Source of the DNA: a candidate division BRC1 bacterium ADurb.BinA292
Lineage (GTDB): Bacteria; Sumerlaeota; Sumerlaeia; MVZB01
DNA length: 5,195 nucleotides
Assembly: GCA_002068205.1 (NCBI GenBank)
Contig: MVZB01000237.1
Location: forward strand, 1 to 5,195
Direction of reading: 5' to 3'
The notes below the pieces were generated by a model. It saw only the letters and a program-made list of their open reading frames with translations. It did not search any database and was not told where the DNA came from. Shown here one piece after another: positions 4,317 through 5,195 of this stretch (position 1 is the stretch's first letter; every line of letters starts with the position of its first letter). Both the position numbers and the translations under genes were made by a program.

Positions 4317-5195
4317 ATGACCGCTCTGCTTCGACGTTTCACGCAAACGCCGTCGGCCGCTCCACCCGCGGACCCGCGGCTCCACGTCGCCCTGGACGTC
4401 CGGTTCTGGTCGATGAGCGGCATCGGCACGTATGTGCGCGAGCTGCTGGCGGCCTACGCGCGGCTGCGGCTGCCGCTGGTGCTGACGCTGATCGGGCCGG
4501 AGGGGTTGCGCGACCGGATCGCGCCGGGGCTGGAGATCCGCCGCTGGATCCACTTCGAGCCGCCGGTCTACAGCGCGGCGAGCTTCTTCCGCTATCCCGC
4601 GCTGCCAGGGGTCGACCTGCTGCACTACCCGCATTACAACCTGCCGCTGACCCGCGCGCGCCACAAGCTGGTCACGTTCTACGACCTGTTCCACCTGCGC
4701 TACGGGTCGCTGCCCAAGCGGCGCTACCAGGACTTTTTCCTGACGCGGCTGCGCTGGAGCCGGGCCCACATCGTCGTGCCGAGCGAGAAGACCGGTCACG
4801 ATCTGGAGGTGGCCGGGTTGCGCGGCCGGCGGGTGAGCTGCATCCCGCTGGGGCCGGGCCAGAGTCCGCCGGAGCGGCCGGCGACGCCGCCGGAGGACCT
4901 GCTGACGCTGACCGGCGCGCCGGCGCGCCGCCGCTGGCTGCTGACGACCGGCATCGATCAGCCGCACAAGAACATCGATTTCCTGATCTCGGCGCTGAGC
5001 CTGTATTATCAGCGCCGGCCCGACGCGCCCCCGCTGGTGTGGTGCGGGTTGAGCGCGGAGGATCGCGACCGGCGGGCGCGCCAGATCCCGGCGCACATGC
5101 GCCAGCACGTCGTGCTCGAGCCGTTCATCGACGCCGAGCGGCTGGAGAGCCTGATGGCGGGGGCGCTGGCGCTGGTCTTTCCGTCGCTCGACGAG
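4317..5195 (+). CDS. GT4-type (group 1) glycosyltransferase, C-terminus missing
   Basis: The plus strand is open from 4317 to the window edge (293 codons). The product follows the GT-B plan of family 4 glycosyltransferases, which move a sugar from a nucleotide-sugar to a growing glycan at the cytoplasmic face of the membrane. LDVRFWSMSGIGTYVREL (26-43) is the first strand plus the Gly-rich acceptor-domain loop. HYPHYNLP is at 103-110. VTFYDLFHLRYGSLP is at 119-133. IVVPSEKTGHDL (152-163) is the usual 'vpSe.s..dl' segment. The second domain starts near LLTTGIDQPHKNID (208-221), with the conserved Lys218. LVFPSLDE (286-293) ends on the first Glu of the EX7E donor-binding motif, exactly at the edge, so roughly the last 80-100 residues are missing. 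No good Shine-Dalgarno sequence precedes the ATG. An in-frame ATG at 4260 would add 19 residues and cannot be excluded. The sugar and the pathway are unknown. Confidence 0.87.
   Translation, partial: MTALLRRFTQTPSAAPPADPRLHVALDVRFWSMSGIGTYVRELLAAYARLRLPLVLTLIGPEGLRDRIAPGLEIRRWIHFEPPVYSAASFFRYPALPGVDLLHYPHYNLPLTRARHKLVTFYDLFHLRYGSLPKRRYQDFFLTRLRWSRAHIVVPSEKTGHDLEVAGLRGRRVSCIPLGPGQSPPERPATPPEDLLTLTGAPARRRWLLTTGIDQPHKNIDFLISALSLYYQRRPDAPPLVWCGLSAEDRDRRARQIPAHMRQHVVLEPFIDAERLESLMAGALALVFPSLDE

Noticed and set aside
4311..5108. Minus-strand open frame opposite the glycosyltransferase
   Set aside because: The plus-strand frame shows ordered GT4 motifs; the antisense frame is Arg/Gln-rich without any domain.
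1..5195. Defence system, toxin-antitoxin pair, mobile element, CRISPR array, tRNA or rRNA
   Set aside because: No regular spaced repeats, transposase or recombinase motifs, cloverleaf sequences or small overlapping gene pairs were seen. The genes present are mostly of housekeeping type.

Overview
The window reads as a piece of chromosome from a high-GC (roughly two-thirds G+C by eye) Gram-negative-type bacterium. The protein-coding genes use GC-ending codons heavily. One gene starts with a signal peptide, one encodes a MacB/FtsX-type permease with a large extracytoplasmic domain, and several starts lack a Shine-Dalgarno sequence. I cannot fix the phylum from the sequence. There is no sign of a phage, insertion sequence, CRISPR array, tRNA or rRNA.

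Layout from left to right. At 1-230 (minus) is the N-terminus of an unidentified exported protein that runs off the left edge. At 231-675 is a 445-base intergenic region between divergent genes. It holds a candidate minus-strand promoter overlapping a perfect 14-bp palindrome, a stem-loop with a repeated 10-mer, a terminator-like hairpin pointing left, and a strongly structured stretch that would form the cysK 5' leader. At 676-1647 (plus) is a clear O-acetylserine sulfhydrylase (cysteine synthase, CysK type). At 1663-2946 (plus) is an FtsX/MacB-type ABC permease, 15 bases downstream. At 3003-3731 (plus) is an SRAP (YedK/HMCES-type) abasic-site DNA-protein crosslinking protein. At 3759-4094 (minus) is a small TPR-like protein of unknown role, convergent with the SRAP gene. 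At 4095-4316 is a short non-coding stretch with a long imperfect inverted repeat. At 4317-5195 (plus) is a GT4-type glycosyltransferase that runs off the right edge.

The three plus-strand genes 676-3731 are collinear with gaps of 15 and 56 bases, so they could be one transcript. Their functions (cysteine synthesis, membrane export or lipoprotein handling, DNA damage repair) do not form a known pathway. The permease has no ATP-binding partner in the window, because its neighbours are cysK and the SRAP gene. I found no convincing new multi-gene system. The points most worth a second look are the orphan permease, the hairpin-rich cysK leader, and the structured element in front of the TPR-like gene.
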